A stretch of 64,000 nucleotides of DNA from Gammaproteobacteria bacterium (GTDB taxonomy: Bacteria; Pseudomonadota; Gammaproteobacteria; JAABTG01): the NCBI GenBank assembly GCA_034522055.1, contig JAXHLS010000002.1:1860001-1924000 (forward strand), written 5' to 3'. The notes beneath the pieces were generated by a model, which was not told where the DNA came from, did no database searches, and saw only the letters and a list, made by a program, of their open reading frames with translations. The position numbers and the translations under genes are program-made. Positions 26,188 to 33,782 of the stretch are shown here, in pieces (within the stretch, counting starts at the first letter, position 1; every line of letters begins with the position of its first letter).

Positions 26188-26629
26188 GCCGCGACGGAAG
26201 TAGGAAAGGGAAATGGGGCTGTTCACGCCGAGTGGGTGGTCACTTTTCTCTCCCAGAGGCACGGAGGCACAAAGGAGAAGCAATACTAAGGATACAAGCT
26301 GCCCTGAGCGAACCCCTGGGGGTGAAGGGCATTTTGGCGATGCAATCGACGATCATCGCTTCTGCCTCATTCTCTTTCATCTCCGTGCCTCTGTGAGAAA
26401 ATATTTATTCTCTCACGGAGGTACAGAGGAATGGGTAGGTTGGGGTTCGTCCCTCATCCCAACCTACCGGCCCTGCCCCCATCACCAACGCGACAGGAAC
26501 CGGCGTCCTAAATTTCCGTTTGGAGCCAACAGGTCGGCGTATCCAGCTGTCGGATAAATTTACAGTCACGCGGGCATCATGCCCGAATACCGTAATTAAC
26601 CCATTGATTCATATACATATATATAAGTA
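26188..26629. repeat. Repeat-rich intergenic region with hairpins
   Basis: No convincing gene. TCTCCGTGCCTCTGTGAGA near 26381 and its inverted relative TCTCACGGAGGTACAGAGG near 26412 form a long imperfect hairpin; the same words recur at 28220-28245. GGTAGGTTGGG near 26434-26444 and CCCAACCTACC near 26458-26468 form a perfect 11-bp hairpin of a second repeat family, also seen at 28121-28203. Downstream of the repeats the sequence becomes AT-rich towards the 26630 promoter. Confidence 0.75.
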
Positions 26630-26645
26630 TGGCATGGTTGTTGCC
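26630..26645 (+). promoter_or_regulatory. Sigma54 (-24/-12) promoter-like site of the NIDO/PEP-CTERM gene
   Basis: TGGCATGGTTGTTGCC matches TGGCACG-N4-TTGCW at nearly every position, with correct -24/-12 spacing, 61 bp upstream of the gene start. The DNA just upstream is AT-rich (ATATACATATATATAAGT), as expected for a bendable activator region. Confidence 0.7.
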
Positions 26646-26705
26646 TAATTGCAGTATCGGTGGCTTCGCCGTAGCCCATTTAAACAAAGTCCGGAGATTC
26701 GACCC

Positions 26706-27539
26706 ATGACAACAAAACCATACCTTTTTGCCCTGGCATTGACCTTGACCTTTCCCGCCGGGGCGTACGCCACCGCTATTGAGAGCGGCTTCGACGGCAA
26801 TACGCTTGCCGCCAATGACGACGGGTCGACCGGGCTCGTTGGTATCGGGTTTGATGCCAATTTTTTTGGAGTGACATCCAATCAACTCTTCGTAAACAAT
26901 AACGGTAACGTCACTTTCGACGCTTCACTTGGGACGTTTACCCCCTTCGATCTGACCTTCACGAGCCGCCAGATCATCGCCCCGTTTTTCGCGGACGTCG
27001 ACACGCGGAGCGCAGGCGCCCCGGTCACCTACGGCACGGGGTCTTTCGGCGGGCGCAATGCCTTCGGCGTGAACTGGATCGATGTCGATTATTTTGCCAG
27101 TAGCACAACCCAAACGAATCGCAACAGCTTCCAGTTGATCCTGGTGGATCGCTCCGACATCGCCGCGGGGGATTTCGACTTCATCTTCAACTACGACCAG
27201 ATCCAGTGGGAGACGGGCGAGGCCAGTGGTGGGGATACAGATGGCCTCGGTGGCGATTCGGCCCGGGTCGGTTTCTCCAACGGCAGCGGTGATCCGGGTA
27301 CCTTCTTCGAACTGGCCGGCTCGGCGGTGAACGGGGCCTTTCTGGATGGCGGTCCCAACGCCCTCGTCTCCAACCGTTTGAACAGTGATGTCGATGGCCG
27401 CTATATCTTCAGCGCCCGCAGCGGTGCGGTGGTGGACCCGACGCCCGTCCCGACGCCCCCCACCGTCGCCCTGTTCGGCCTCGGCCTGGGGCTGGTCTCC
27501 CTGGTGGTCCAGCGCCGGCGCGCCGCCCGCCGGGCCTGA
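26706..27539 (+). CDS. Secreted nidogen-like (NIDO) domain protein with PEP-CTERM-type tail
   Basis: 277 residues from ATG 26706. Signal peptide (KPYLFALALTLTFPAGAYA). The domain from about residue 45 to 225 has NIDO features: FFGVTSNQLFVNNNGNVTFD, IIAPFFADVDTR, RNAFGVNWIDVDYF, FQLILVDR, DFDFIFNYDQIQWE. The tail PTPVPTPPTVALFGLGLGLV and then QRRRAARRA has the helix and Arg cluster of PEP-CTERM proteins. Such proteins are exported, processed by exosortase and associated with exopolysaccharide or flocs. A sigma54-like promoter precedes it and an intrinsic terminator follows, so it is a monocistronic unit. Confidence 0.88.
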   Translation: MTTKPYLFALALTLTFPAGAYATAIESGFDGNTLAANDDGSTGLVGIGFDANFFGVTSNQLFVNNNGNVTFDASLGTFTPFDLTFTSRQIIAPFFADVDTRSAGAPVTYGTGSFGGRNAFGVNWIDVDYFASSTTQTNRNSFQLILVDRSDIAAGDFDFIFNYDQIQWETGEASGGDTDGLGGDSARVGFSNGSGDPGTFFELAGSAVNGAFLDGGPNALVSNRLNSDVDGRYIFSARSGAVVDPTPVPTPPTVALFGLGLGLVSLVVQRRRAARRA

Positions 27540-27560
27540 GCCGCGCCTGGATGGTCCCGA

Positions 27561-27590
27561 AAGCCTCGCCTCCCGGCGAGGCTTTTTTTT
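27561..27590 (+). terminator. Intrinsic terminator after the NIDO/PEP-CTERM gene
   Basis: AAGCCTCGCC, loop TCCC, GGCGAGGCTT and then a run of Ts: a perfect GC stem with U-tract, 21 bp after the stop codon. Confidence 0.95.
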
Positions 27591-27603
27591 GTGCGCAGTG
27601 CTG

Positions 27604-28203
27604 GCGGGTGGTACCGAGCCGGCGCGGGGTGCGTGGGGCGGGGTTTAATGTCGGGATGAATCCCGACCTACATCCGTGCCGAAGGAATGGGCGGTGGGGA
27701 TGTTGTGTAGGTCGGGCTGTTGGGCTGTAGGTCGGGCTGTTGGGCTGTAGGTCGGGCCGTTGGGCTGTAGGTCGGGCTTCAGCCCGACAGCCTGCGGGTG
27801 GTACCGAGCCGGCGCGGGGTGCGTGGGGCGGGGTTTAATGTCGGGATGAATCCCGACCTACATCCGTGCCGAAGGAATGGGCGGTGGGGGTGTTGTGTAG
27901 GTCGGGCTGTTGGGCTGTAGGTCGGGCTTCAGCCCGACAGCCTGCGGGTGGTACCGACCCGGCGCGGGGTGCGTGTGGCGGGGTTTAATGTCGGGATGAA
28001 TCCCGACCTACATCCGTGCCCCGGGAACGTGCGGTGGCGGTGTTTCCGGCCGGGATGTCGGGATGAATCCCGACCTACATTCGTGCCGCAGGAATGGGCG
28101 GTGGGGGCGTTGTGTAATGCGTAGGTTGGGGTGAGGAACGAACCCCAACATGGCCATGGATCTGGGGAATGCCCGTTGGGGTTCGCAGGCTCACCCCAAC
28201 CTA
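27604..28203. repeat. Array of REP-like and long direct repeats
   Basis: Units starting GCGGGTGGTACCGA at 27604, 27794 and 27944 are near-identical direct repeats of 190 and 150 bp (third partial). Each contains the hairpin GTCGGGATGAATCCCGAC and a variable number of GGTCGGGCTGTTGGGCTGTA units ending GTCGGGCTTCAGCCCGAC. An extra hairpin lies near 28055-28080 and a GTAGGTTGGGGT/ACCCCAACCTAC pair at 28121-28203. No coding potential. Copies of the same unit occur at 44970-45111 and 47075-47175, and the hairpin alone at 10551-10648. Confidence 0.92.
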
Positions 28204-28257
28204 CAATACTTTCACCCCTGTGCCTCCGTGCCTCTGTGAGAGAAAATATTCTATGAT

Positions 28258-28273
28258 TGGCACGAATAGTGCC
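28258..28273 (+). promoter_or_regulatory. Weak sigma54-like site or palindromic operator before ABC permease
   Basis: TGGCACGAATAGTGCC has a perfect -24 element and the -12 GC, but GTGCC instead of TTGCW. It is also a palindrome, GGCAC-N5-GTGCC, so it could be an operator instead. It lies 33 bp before the TTG start of the permease gene. Confidence 0.35.
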
Positions 28274-28305
28274 CATCGCTCCTCGAGCCTGAAAGCGGAA
28301 TACCT

Positions 28306-29076
28306 TTGTCGGCACGACTGCTCCCCATCATCCGCCTGACCCTGCTGGAGGCCCGGCGCACGCGGCTGCTGTGGTTCGCCGTGCTGGTGGTGGCCGTGGG
28401 GGTGGGCGTGGCGTTGTTCCTGGACTCCATCGCCATCACCGAGGCCCGGGAGATCCGCGTGGGGGCGCTGGCGGCCGGCCTGCGCCTGGCCGCCATGTTG
28501 CTGGTGAGCCTGTTCGTCATCGGCAGCACCCTGCGGGAGTTCGACGACAAGGTGGTGGACCTGTTGTTGTCCCTGCCCCTGCCGCGGGCCGTCTATCTCC
28601 TGGGCAAGCTGGCGGGCTTCGTGGTGTTCGCCGCGCTCGTGAGCGGTCTGTTCATGGTGCCCCTGCTGTTCATGGCCGAGCCCTTCGGGGTGGTGCTGTG
28701 GGGGGGCGCCTTGGTGGCGGAGCTGGCCATCGTCGCGGCCCTGGCCCTGTTCTGCCTGCTCACCTTCCAGAACCTGTCGGTGGCCTTGAGCGTGGTGGTG
28801 GCGTTCTACCTCCTGGCCCGTTCCATGGGTGCCATCCAGCTCATGGCCCGCGGCACCTTCTACGATCCGGGCAGCCTGTTTCACGTCGCCTCGGCGTGGG
28901 CCGTGGATGGCGTGGCCTTCCTGCTGCCGGAGCTCTACCGCTTCGGTCCCGCTGAATGGCTGATGTACGGCACCGCGGATGCCGGCGCCCTGCTGCCGGT
29001 CGTGGGGCAGACCCTGATCTACGTCGCCCTGCTGGTGGCCGCGGCGCTCTTCGACCTCTACCGGCGCGAGTTCTGA
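28306..29076 (+). CDS. ABC-2 type transporter permease
   Basis: 256 residues; TTG start at 28306 gives MSARLLPIIRLTLLEARRTR, the usual amphipathic opening of ABC-2 permeases (a cytoplasmic helix reading xRxxLxEAxR). Six membrane segments follow (LLWFAVLVVAVGVGVALFL; LAAMLLVSLFVIGSTL; AGFVVFAALVSGLFMVPLLF; ELAIVAALALFCLLTF; LSVALSVVVAFYLLARSM; LIYVALLVAAALFDLY). FDDKVVDLLLSLPLPRAVYLLGKL is typical of the family. No ATPase is adjacent; the single ATP-binding protein at 32436-33182 is the likely partner. Overlaps the next gene by 1 nt. Confidence 0.85.
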   Translation: MSARLLPIIRLTLLEARRTRLLWFAVLVVAVGVGVALFLDSIAITEAREIRVGALAAGLRLAAMLLVSLFVIGSTLREFDDKVVDLLLSLPLPRAVYLLGKLAGFVVFAALVSGLFMVPLLFMAEPFGVVLWGGALVAELAIVAALALFCLLTFQNLSVALSVVVAFYLLARSMGAIQLMARGTFYDPGSLFHVASAWAVDGVAFLLPELYRFGPAEWLMYGTADAGALLPVVGQTLIYVALLVAAALFDLYRREF

Positions 29077-29780
29077 TGGCCGCCGTCAGGCCGTTGCGGG
29101 ATGTCCCCCGCCCCCTGTGGTGGCTGCTGGCCCTCACCCTGGCCGCCCAGCTGCTGTGGCACGGTGCCCGTCCCGGCCCGGGCGCCGCGGCCCGTGACCT
29201 GCCCCCGCCGCCGTCGGTAGCCGCGGTGCGGGTGGCGGCCCTGGGGGAGGAGGCGGTGGCCGCGAGGCTGCTGATGCTGTGGCTCCAGGCCTTCGATAAC
29301 CAGCCCGGCGTCAGCATCCCCTTCAGGCAATTGGATTACGAACGCGTGCAGGACTGGCTGGCGCTGGTGCTGGAGCTGGACCCCAGAGCCCGCTATCCCC
29401 TGCTGGCCGCCGCGCGGCTGTACGCCGAGGTGCCGGACGAAGGGCGCCAGCGTGCCATGCTGGAGTTCATCCACCGCGCCTTTCTGGAGGATCCCAACGG
29501 GCGCTGGCGCTGGCTGGCCCACGCCACCATCCTGGCCAAGCACCGCCTGGGGGACCTGCCGCTGGCCCTGCGCTACGCCCAGGCCCTCACCGACCACGCC
29601 ACCGGCCCGCAGGTGCCCTTCTGGGCCCGCGACATGAGCATCGCGGTGCTGGAGGACATGGGTGAGCTGGAGGCCGCCCGGGCCTTGGTGGGGGGGCTGC
29701 TGGCGAGCGGGACCATCGAAGACCCGCGGGAGCTGCATTTCCTGGAGCGCAAGCTGGAGGCCCTGGAGTCGCCGGAATGA
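29076..29780 (+). CDS. Membrane-anchored TPR-like protein, unknown function
   Basis: 234 residues from ATG 29076, overlapping the permease stop (TGATG). One N-terminal membrane segment (PLWWLLALTLAAQLLWHGA) then a helical domain of about 185 residues with TPR-like helix pairs (YERVQDWLALVLELDPRARY; RYAQALTDHATGPQVPFWAR; LEDMGELEAARALVGGLLAS). The overlap indicates co-translation with the permease, so it may assist the transporter or link it to the prepilin genes nearby. Family not recognised by name. Confidence 0.75.
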   Translation: MAAVRPLRDVPRPLWWLLALTLAAQLLWHGARPGPGAAARDLPPPPSVAAVRVAALGEEAVAARLLMLWLQAFDNQPGVSIPFRQLDYERVQDWLALVLELDPRARYPLLAAARLYAEVPDEGRQRAMLEFIHRAFLEDPNGRWRWLAHATILAKHRLGDLPLALRYAQALTDHATGPQVPFWARDMSIAVLEDMGELEAARALVGGLLASGTIEDPRELHFLERKLEALESPE

Positions 29781-29819
29781 CGATATCTCGACAACATGTT
29801 GACGATTCGACGGCGAGCG

Positions 29820-29851
29820 GCCCCGCCCAGGCGCCTGGTGGGGCGGGTTTT
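29820..29851. terminator. Bidirectional terminator hairpin between convergent genes
   Basis: GCCCC-GC-CCAGG / CG / CCTGG-T-GGGGC followed by GGGTTTT: a strong stem with a short T-run on the plus strand, 40 bp after the TPR-like gene and touching the stop codon of the convergent cyclase gene. Confidence 0.75.
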
Positions 29852-31263
29852 CAGTTTCTGGAGTCGGAATCGAACAGGGGTTCCAGCTTGAGATCCAGCT
29901 CGCCCTCCCAATCGAAGGGCCGCGGCCCCGCCGTGAAGCGGGAGATGTTCTGGAGGTAGATCTCGTAGATGCGGTTGTCCGGCGCCGACTCCTCCCACAG
30001 GCGGCCGAACAGGGGCACGGCGCGGTCCCACCGGCGGGCGTAGTAGCTGTCCAGGGCCTCCCGGTGGCGGGCCAGGAAGGTCTCCGTCCCCGCCGTCATT
30101 TGTGAGCGCTCACATACCGGCTCGTAGGCGCGGGTGATGTGCTTCTTGCCCTTGAGGCGCACCAGGGCCAGTTCTCGGAACACCATGTCCGGCACCGCCG
30201 TCTTGACCGCCTCGCCGACGATGATCTCGCAGCCCATGTCCCGCGTCAGGGCCTCGAGGCGGGCCGCCTCGTTCACCGCGTTGCCCACCACCGTGTAGGC
30301 CACCCGGTACTCGGAACCCATGTTGCCGACGTTGACCATGCCCGCGGACAGGCCGATGCCCATGTACAGCTCGGGGTAGCCGCGGGCCGCGAAATCCGCC
30401 CGCAGCCCCTCCAGGGCCTGCTGGATGGCGCGGGCGCAGGCCACCGCGTTGCGGGCGTGGTCCGGATCGTGGGCGGGTGCGCCCCAGAAGGCCATGATGC
30501 CGTCCCCCAGGTACTTGTCGATGGTCCCCCCGTGCTCGTGGATGATGCGCGACAGGGGCGTGAACAGGGTGTTCAACATCTCCACCACGCGCGTCGGTTC
30601 CAGGCGCTCCGCCACCGACGTGAAGTCCTTGATATCACAGAACATGATGGTCATCTCCCGGGCCTCTCCGGCGAGCGTGAAGCTGTTCGGGTCGTCCTGG
30701 ATCATGCGCGCCAGCTCCTTGGGGACGTACTGCCCGAACACCGCCATGAGGCGCTGCCTGGCGGTCGTCTCCTCGAAGTAGCTGGCCAGCACGTTGAAGG
30801 CGAACAGCACCAGGATGGTGAGGAGCGAGAACTCCATGGGCACCAGGGGTGCCGGCTTGGTGACGGCGTAGCCCAGGTAGCCCACCGGCAGCATGGCGGC
30901 GAGGGTGAGCAGGGAGGCCTGGATGGGGCTCATGATGGGCAGCAGCAGCACCAGCACCAGCCCCACCCCCACCAGCACCAGGAACTCGAGACTGGTGAGC
31001 ACGGCGCGGGAGGCGTGGAGGTCCACCTTGAGGGTGCGTGCCATGTCCGAGGCCACCGACCGTTGTTCCCCCGCCAGCAGGCTGAAGTCCACCAGCCCGA
31101 GGCCGATGGAGATGAAGGCCGCGAACACCAGCAGCAGGGCGAAGGAGCGCAGCAGATGCCTGCGGTCCAGTCCCTGGGGGAGGGCATCCTGGAGGGCGCA
31201 CAGGCGGGCCCACTGCTGGCGCCAGGGTGTCGGGGTCGACGGTGTATTCAATGGCGTATTCAT
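29851..31263 (-). CDS. Class III adenylate/guanylate cyclase, membrane-bound
   Basis: 470 residues from ATG 31263 (GTG 31275 possible). Membrane segments near residues 40-60, 92-115, 116-135 and 145-165 form the N-terminal part (SFALLLVFAAFISIGLGLVD; FLVLVGVGLVLVLLLPIM). The catalytic domain starts after ARQRLMAVFGQYVPKELARM. It has the first metal-binding motif IMFCDIKDFTSVAE, KYLGDGIMAFWGAP with the second metal Asp, and YTVVGNAVNEAARLE with the Asn/Arg transition-state pair. It should make cAMP (or cGMP) at the inner membrane. The CRP homologue at 35708-36364 and the pilin genes nearby fit a cAMP-controlled surface programme. Convergent with the TPR-like gene. Confidence 0.92.
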   Translation of the reverse strand: MNTPLNTPSTPTPWRQQWARLCALQDALPQGLDRRHLLRSFALLLVFAAFISIGLGLVDFSLLAGEQRSVASDMARTLKVDLHASRAVLTSLEFLVLVGVGLVLVLLLPIMSPIQASLLTLAAMLPVGYLGYAVTKPAPLVPMEFSLLTILVLFAFNVLASYFEETTARQRLMAVFGQYVPKELARMIQDDPNSFTLAGEAREMTIMFCDIKDFTSVAERLEPTRVVEMLNTLFTPLSRIIHEHGGTIDKYLGDGIMAFWGAPAHDPDHARNAVACARAIQQALEGLRADFAARGYPELYMGIGLSAGMVNVGNMGSEYRVAYTVVGNAVNEAARLEALTRDMGCEIIVGEAVKTAVPDMVFRELALVRLKGKKHITRAYEPVCERSQMTAGTETFLARHREALDSYYARRWDRAVPLFGRLWEESAPDNRIYEIYLQNISRFTAGPRPFDWEGELDLKLEPLFDSDSRN

Positions 31264-31614
31264 GGCGTGCACCAAAATCCCTGGTGGTCCGTCCCGGCCG
31301 CCCCTGCCTCGCGCCGGCGGCGGTATGAGATAAGGAACCTCAAGCCTGGCATGTTATTTGAATAACTATTAACGCGAAAGCCGCGAAGCCCGATCTCCCG
31401 GTCTCCCGCGGGGACAAATCCGTCGGGAACGGATCTGAACGCGCCTCGGCGCGGCCCGCAAGGCGAAGGGCAGGATGCCCGGACTTATAGGGACGGGGTG
31501 AGGGAACGAATAGGCCGATACGCGCTCCTCCTTCATCAACTCGGGCGGTGCGTATAGCTATGAGAGGCCATGAGAGTTAGAGCGGAAGTATTTTCCATAT
31601 CACGGAGTTTAGCC
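31264..31614. other. Divergent intergenic region cyclase / prepilin
   Basis: About 350 bp, no gene. A degenerate repeat arm AACGCGAAAGCCGCGAAG lies near 31371. TGGCATGTTATTTGAA at 31347-31362 resembles a sigma54 promoter but lacks the -12 GC. GGAG at 31602-31605 is the prepilin ribosome-binding site. Confidence 0.4.
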
Positions 31615-32361
31615 ATGAATCGCATCCAACATAAGCAGGGCGGCTTCACCCTGGTGGAGATCGCCATCGTCCTGGTGATCATCGGCCTGCTACTGGGCGG
31701 CATCCTCAAGGGCCAGGAACTCATCAACAGCGCGCGGGTGCGAAACCTCGCGGACATGAATGCCGGCATCCAGGCCGCCTATTTTGGTTTCATCGACCGC
31801 TACCGCCAGGTGCCGGGGGATGTCAACACCACCAACGCCAGCCAGGCCATCGGTACCACCATCAACGGTGGCGGTGACGACAATGGCCGCCTCGATGGTG
31901 GCTGGAGCGAGGCCGGGGCGGTGTGGGAGCACCTGTCCAAGGCCGGCTTCATCTCCGGCACCTACCAGAGCGCGGGTGCTGGTGTTGCCGTGGATGCAAC
32001 CAACTACCGTGATAATGCCCCCAGCAATGCCTTCAACGGCGCCCCCATCCTGTACCGTACCAGCGACTACTTCGACCCCAACTATGCTCTCGATGGCACA
32101 GGTACTGCACCCGCCGAGCGCCTGTCCCTGACCCTGGGTAACAACATCCCCGTCAACATCGCCCGCGAGCTGGATGTCAAGCAGGACGACGGCCTGCCCG
32201 CTACGGGCGTGGTGCGCATGACCCTAAACGCTGCGGGTCTAGTCGACTTTGACGTCCTCGACACCGGCTCGGATAATTGCGTAGAAGTGATTGCAGGCGA
32301 TTCGGACATCTGGGACATCGCCACCAACTCCCAGGACTGCAACGCCGTGTTCCTGTACTGA
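31615..32361 (+). CDS. Type IV prepilin / pseudopilin
   Basis: 248 residues from ATG 31615, with GGAG 10 nt upstream. Very short leader MNRIQHKQGG, cleavage before FTLVEIAIVLVIIGLLLGGI (Glu5 present), then the helix KGQELINSARVRNLADMNAG typical of MSHA/T2SS pseudopilins, and FIDRYRQVPGD. The Asn/Asp-rich body lacks the paired C-terminal cysteines of classical type IVa major pilins, though two Cys occur near the end (DNCVE, SQDCNA). It lies 8 kb from the pilus operon and may be the major or a minor subunit of that pilus (inference). Confidence 0.9.
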   Translation: MNRIQHKQGGFTLVEIAIVLVIIGLLLGGILKGQELINSARVRNLADMNAGIQAAYFGFIDRYRQVPGDVNTTNASQAIGTTINGGGDDNGRLDGGWSEAGAVWEHLSKAGFISGTYQSAGAGVAVDATNYRDNAPSNAFNGAPILYRTSDYFDPNYALDGTGTAPAERLSLTLGNNIPVNIARELDVKQDDGLPATGVVRMTLNAAGLVDFDVLDTGSDNCVEVIAGDSDIWDIATNSQDCNAVFLY

Positions 32362-32435
32362 GGCGGTCGGAGGCCTGAGCATCGGGGCCCGCCGCCGTGC
32401 GGGCCCTTGTGCATCGAGGCCCATCGAGGGCAGCC

Positions 32436-33182
32436 ATGGACCAACCCCCGCGACCGACTGCCGGCGGCATGGCCCTGTCTTTCACGGCGGTGGCCAAACG
32501 CCTGGCCGGCCAGGTGGTGCTGGCGGGCCTCGATCTGGCCGTCCGCGAGGGTGAGTGCTTCGCCCTGGTGGGCGTCAACGGCGCCGGCAAGACCACCGCC
32601 ATCAAGACCCTGCTGGACTTCTCCCGTCCCGATGCCGGCACCGTGGCGATCTGCGGCGAGCCCAGCCATCAACCCCGGGCGCGGCGCCATCTCGCCTACC
32701 TGCCGGAGCGCTTCACGCCGCCCCATTACCTCAGCGGGCGGGATTTCCTCCACACCATGTGCCGCCTCCACGGCGTGGCCTTCGACCCCGCGCGGGTGAG
32801 CGCCCTGTTCGAGGCCCTGGCCCTGGATGCCTCGGCCCTGGACAAGCCGGTGCGCAGCTTCTCCAAGGGCATGGCCCAGAAGCTGGGTCTCGCCATGTGT
32901 TTCTTGAGCGAGCGCCCCCTGCTGGTGCTGGACGAGCCCATGAGCGGCCTCGACCCCCAGGCCCGGGCGCTGGTGAAACGCCATCTCCAGGCCCTGCGGC
33001 AGCAGGGCCGCACCCTCTTCTTCTCCACCCACCTGCTGGCCGACGTGGAGGCTCTGTGCGACCGCCTGGCCATCCTCCACCACGGCCGCCTGCAGTTCCT
33101 CGGCACCCCCGCCGCCTGCCGCGACCGCTACCACGCCCCCGACCTGGAAGCCGCCTTCCTGTCCTGCATCGCGGACGGCTGA
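32436..33182 (+). CDS. ABC transporter ATP-binding protein
   Basis: 248 residues from ATG 32436, preceded by GAGGG. Walker A GVNGAGKTTAIK near residue 44, Q-loop region around LAYLPERFTPPHYL, signature motif region VRSFSKGMAQKLGLA (FSKGM replaces LSGGQ, as often in ABC-2 ATPases), Walker B LLVLDEPMSGLDPQ, H-loop TLFFSTHLL. It belongs to the CcmA/NatA-like exporter class. Its probable permease lies at 28306-29076, separated by the cyclase and prepilin genes, so the transporter genes seem split by rearrangement. Confidence 0.92.
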   Translation: MDQPPRPTAGGMALSFTAVAKRLAGQVVLAGLDLAVREGECFALVGVNGAGKTTAIKTLLDFSRPDAGTVAICGEPSHQPRARRHLAYLPERFTPPHYLSGRDFLHTMCRLHGVAFDPARVSALFEALALDASALDKPVRSFSKGMAQKLGLAMCFLSERPLLVLDEPMSGLDPQARALVKRHLQALRQQGRTLFFSTHLLADVEALCDRLAILHHGRLQFLGTPAACRDRYHAPDLEAAFLSCIADG

Positions 33183-33204
33183 GAAGAAAAAACAGGATAA
33201 CCAC

Positions 33205-33782
33205 GAAAAAGCAGATTAACTACGAAAGACGCGAAAGACGCGAAAAGGGAGCGGCTCGAGGGTTCTTTGGGCGTGTTTTCAAAACTTTCGCGCATTTCGC
33301 GTCTTTCGTAGTTCATAAGAAAAAATAATTATGAAACAGGCGCGAGACGCGAAAAATGCTGGTTGACGAATCTTTCATGCTCGATACGCGGATGGTGGCC
33401 GAAGTTGATCAGCAGCCCAAGTTGCCTACCAGTAACCTTGAGGTAGTTGATCATTTGGGCCCGGTGCTCGTCGCCCAATTGCCGGACTGCCTTGATCTCG
33501 ACGATGATGCGCTCGAAGCAGAGGAAGTCCGGCTGGTAGAACTGGTCGAGACGTTGGCCCTTGTAAGTGAGTGCGAGACGTGGCTGCTCGATAAAGGGGA
33601 TTTCCCGGTTGCGGAACTCGATTGCCAGACACGCTTGGTAGACGGCCTCGAGAAATCCGCTGCCCTGTTGTTTGTAGACCTCCAGACACGCTCCAACAAT
33701 GCGGTAGCTCTCTTCCCTGAAAACAATATGTTTTTGCATTTTTCGCGCCTTTCGCGTCTTTCGTAGTTAATCTGCTTTTTCT
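33205..33782. mobile_element. GxxExxY cassette bounded by 42-bp terminal inverted repeats
   Basis: Left end 33205-33246 and right end 33741-33782 are inverted copies with one mismatch in 42. The right end read inward starts GAAAAAGCAGATTAACTACG and continues with the ACGAAAGACGCGAAA pattern. The 578-bp unit encloses one gene (GxxExxY family, minus strand). A second inward arm at about 33285-33313 makes the first 110 bp a compact palindromic unit like the one at 53196-53344. No transposase inside. Cassette status is inferred from the repeat structure. Confidence 0.75.
33329..33739 (-). CDS. GxxExxY family protein (PD-(D/E)XK nuclease-like)
   Basis: 136 residues. The signature GSGFLEAVYQACLAIEFRNR contains the family motif G-x-x-E-x-x-Y. 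Further family words are PFIEQPRLALTYKGQRLDQF, YQPDFLCFERIIVEIKAVRQ (a D-x(n)-E-x-K nuclease-like core) and LGLLINFG. Its biochemical role is not established. The gene ends and starts just inside long inverted repeats of the ACGAAAG type, and its tail APVS comes from the repeat edge. Starts ATG 33739 within 2 nt of the right-hand inverted repeat. Confidence 0.9.
   Translation of the reverse strand: MQKHIVFREESYRIVGACLEVYKQQGSGFLEAVYQACLAIEFRNREIPFIEQPRLALTYKGQRLDQFYQPDFLCFERIIVEIKAVRQLGDEHRAQMINYLKVTGRQLGLLINFGHHPRIEHERFVNQHFSRLAPVS

Noticed and set aside
26213-26557. Plus-strand open frame of 114 codons in the repeat region
   Set aside because: It spans the dispersed hairpin repeats, so its protein is a translation of repeats.
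27604-28203. Possible CRISPR-like array
   Set aside because: Units are 150-190 bp, contain internal hairpins and have no short unique spacers; no cas genes in the window.
31347-31362. Sigma54-like promoter before the second prepilin
   Set aside because: TGGCATGTTATTTGAA lacks the essential -12 GC and lies about 250 bp from the gene.
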